From positions 1 to 5,829 of the forward strand of contig CAMDAL010000269.1 in NCBI GenBank assembly GCA_945888565.1: a stretch of DNA of 5,829 nucleotides. Direction: 5' to 3'. This DNA is from Devosia equisanguinis (lineage in GTDB: Bacteria > Pseudomonadota > Alphaproteobacteria > Rhizobiales > Devosiaceae). Position numbers and translations under genes: made by a program. Shown here one piece after another: positions 5,230 to 5,829 of the stretch; position 1 is the first letter of the stretch; every line of letters begins with the position of its first letter. The notes beneath the pieces were generated by a model, which saw only the letters and a program-made list of their open reading frames with translations, did not search any database and had not been told where the DNA came from.

Positions 5230-5829
5230 TCAGCGCAGATCAACCCCAAGCGACCGCAACGCATCCCAGTAGCCGGGGTAGGTCTTGCCAACGCAGTCCG
5301 GGTCGAGGATGGTGATGCTGCCGATCCTCAGGCCAGCCAACGCAAACGCCATGGCAATGCGGTGGTCCTCGTAGGTCTCAATTCGCGCTGCAAGGTCCTG
5401 CCCGGCAAGCCCAGGGTCGGATGAGACGACCAGATCATCACCATCCTCGTGCGCCAGGCCCGACCGAATGCGGTTAAGCTCGGTGGCGACTGCGGAGATA
5501 CGGTCGCATTCCTTGACACGCAGGTTGGCGATGCCGACGAAGCGGACCGGGGTTTCGTTGAATGCGGAGAGAACGGCCAGGGTCGGCACTGCGTCCTGCA
5601 TCTGCGAACCATCGATCACGGCCGGCATGTGCGGGAACATGCGGATGAGCTTTGCCGCCTCCGCGTCGGGCTGAGTGAACGCCTCCATCGGCACGCCGAG
5701 ATCAATGTTGCCGCCGGTGAGCACCTCGGCAGCCCAGAGGTAGGTCGCGGCAGAGGCATCGGGCTCGATGACGTAGTCGGTGGCGCGGTAGCCGGTGGGC
5801 TCGACCCGCCAGGTCATCTCGTCGATCTG
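5230..5829 (-). CDS. aroA: 3-phosphoshikimate 1-carboxyvinyltransferase (EPSP synthase), C-terminal part
   Basis: EPSP synthase joins shikimate-3-phosphate and phosphoenolpyruvate in the aromatic amino acid pathway. Only the last 199 residues are present; the frame runs off the right edge, so the Met codon at 5815-5817 is internal. About half of a normal 430-aa enzyme is seen. Counting from that Met: EPDASAATY (18-26) matches the EGDASSASYF block of E. coli AroA; QDAVPT (D75) matches Asp313; VKECDR (E103, R106) matches Glu341 and Arg344; YEDHRIAM (H152, R153) matches His385 and Arg386; GKTYPGYW (K178) matches Lys411. All visible active-site residues are kept. The segment between the DAS block and QDAVPT is about 15 residues shorter than in E. 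coli. The gene is convergent with the cyclase gene, and no cmk or rpsA lies downstream of it. Confidence 0.9.
   Translation of the reverse strand, partial: QIDEMTWRVEPTGYRATDYVIEPDASAATYLWAAEVLTGGNIDLGVPMEAFTQPDAEAAKLIRMFPHMPAVIDGSQMQDAVPTLAVLSAFNETPVRFVGIANLRVKECDRISAVATELNRIRSGLAHEDGDDLVVSSDPGLAGQDLAARIETYEDHRIAMAFALAGLRIGSITILDPDCVGKTYPGYWDALRSLGVDLR

Noticed and set aside
5130..5424. Small plus- and minus-strand frames in the convergent intergenic region
   Set aside because: They run through the palindromic repeat and the antisense of aroA; there is no ribosome site or recognisable product.
1..5829. CRISPR array, tRNA/rRNA genes, insertion sequence or prophage remnants
   Set aside because: No regularly spaced repeats, cloverleaf-like segments, transposase or phage genes, or terminal inverted repeats were seen on either strand.

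Overview
The window is chromosomal DNA from a high-GC alphaproteobacterium, most likely of the order Hyphomicrobiales (Rhizobiales), possibly near Devosia; the genus is a guess from remembered protein similarity. Supporting signs are ParE and DEAD-box proteins of alphaproteobacterial style, strong G/C preference at third codon positions, a TTGAC/CTATGTT promoter of rhizobial type, and a CCACCTTC-CCCC / GGGG-AGAAGGTGG palindrome of the kind scattered between genes in this order. It looks like core chromosome: I see no phage, transposon, CRISPR, tRNA or rRNA signal.

Layout. 1-104: short leader with a possible promoter and a GATTC-centred palindrome. 105-2135 (+): parE, topoisomerase IV subunit B, complete. 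2136-2339: intergenic region with a weak terminator candidate, a good promoter (2186-2213) and a structured leader of about 120 nt. 2340-3929 (+): RhlE-type DEAD-box RNA helicase with a long basic C-terminal tail containing an octapeptide repeat. 3930-4083: AT-richer intergenic region with a small palindrome and a CtrA-like site. 4084-5133 (+): diguanylate cyclase with an uncharacterised N-terminal domain, a coiled coil and an intact GGEEF site, but a changed inhibitory site (KxxD). 5134-5229: convergent intergenic region holding hairpins and the palindromic repeat. 5230-5829 (-): C-terminal part of an EPSP synthase (aroA family) that runs off the right edge.

The genes do not form one operon. 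Each plus-strand gene is preceded by 100-200 nt with its own possible signals, and aroA is convergent. They serve separate tasks: chromosome decatenation, RNA remodelling, c-di-GMP signalling and aromatic amino acid synthesis. The points most worth a second look are the unusual EPSP synthase and its location, the degenerate I-site and possible CtrA control of the cyclase, and the leader and ambiguous start of the helicase gene. No previously undescribed multi-gene system is evident.
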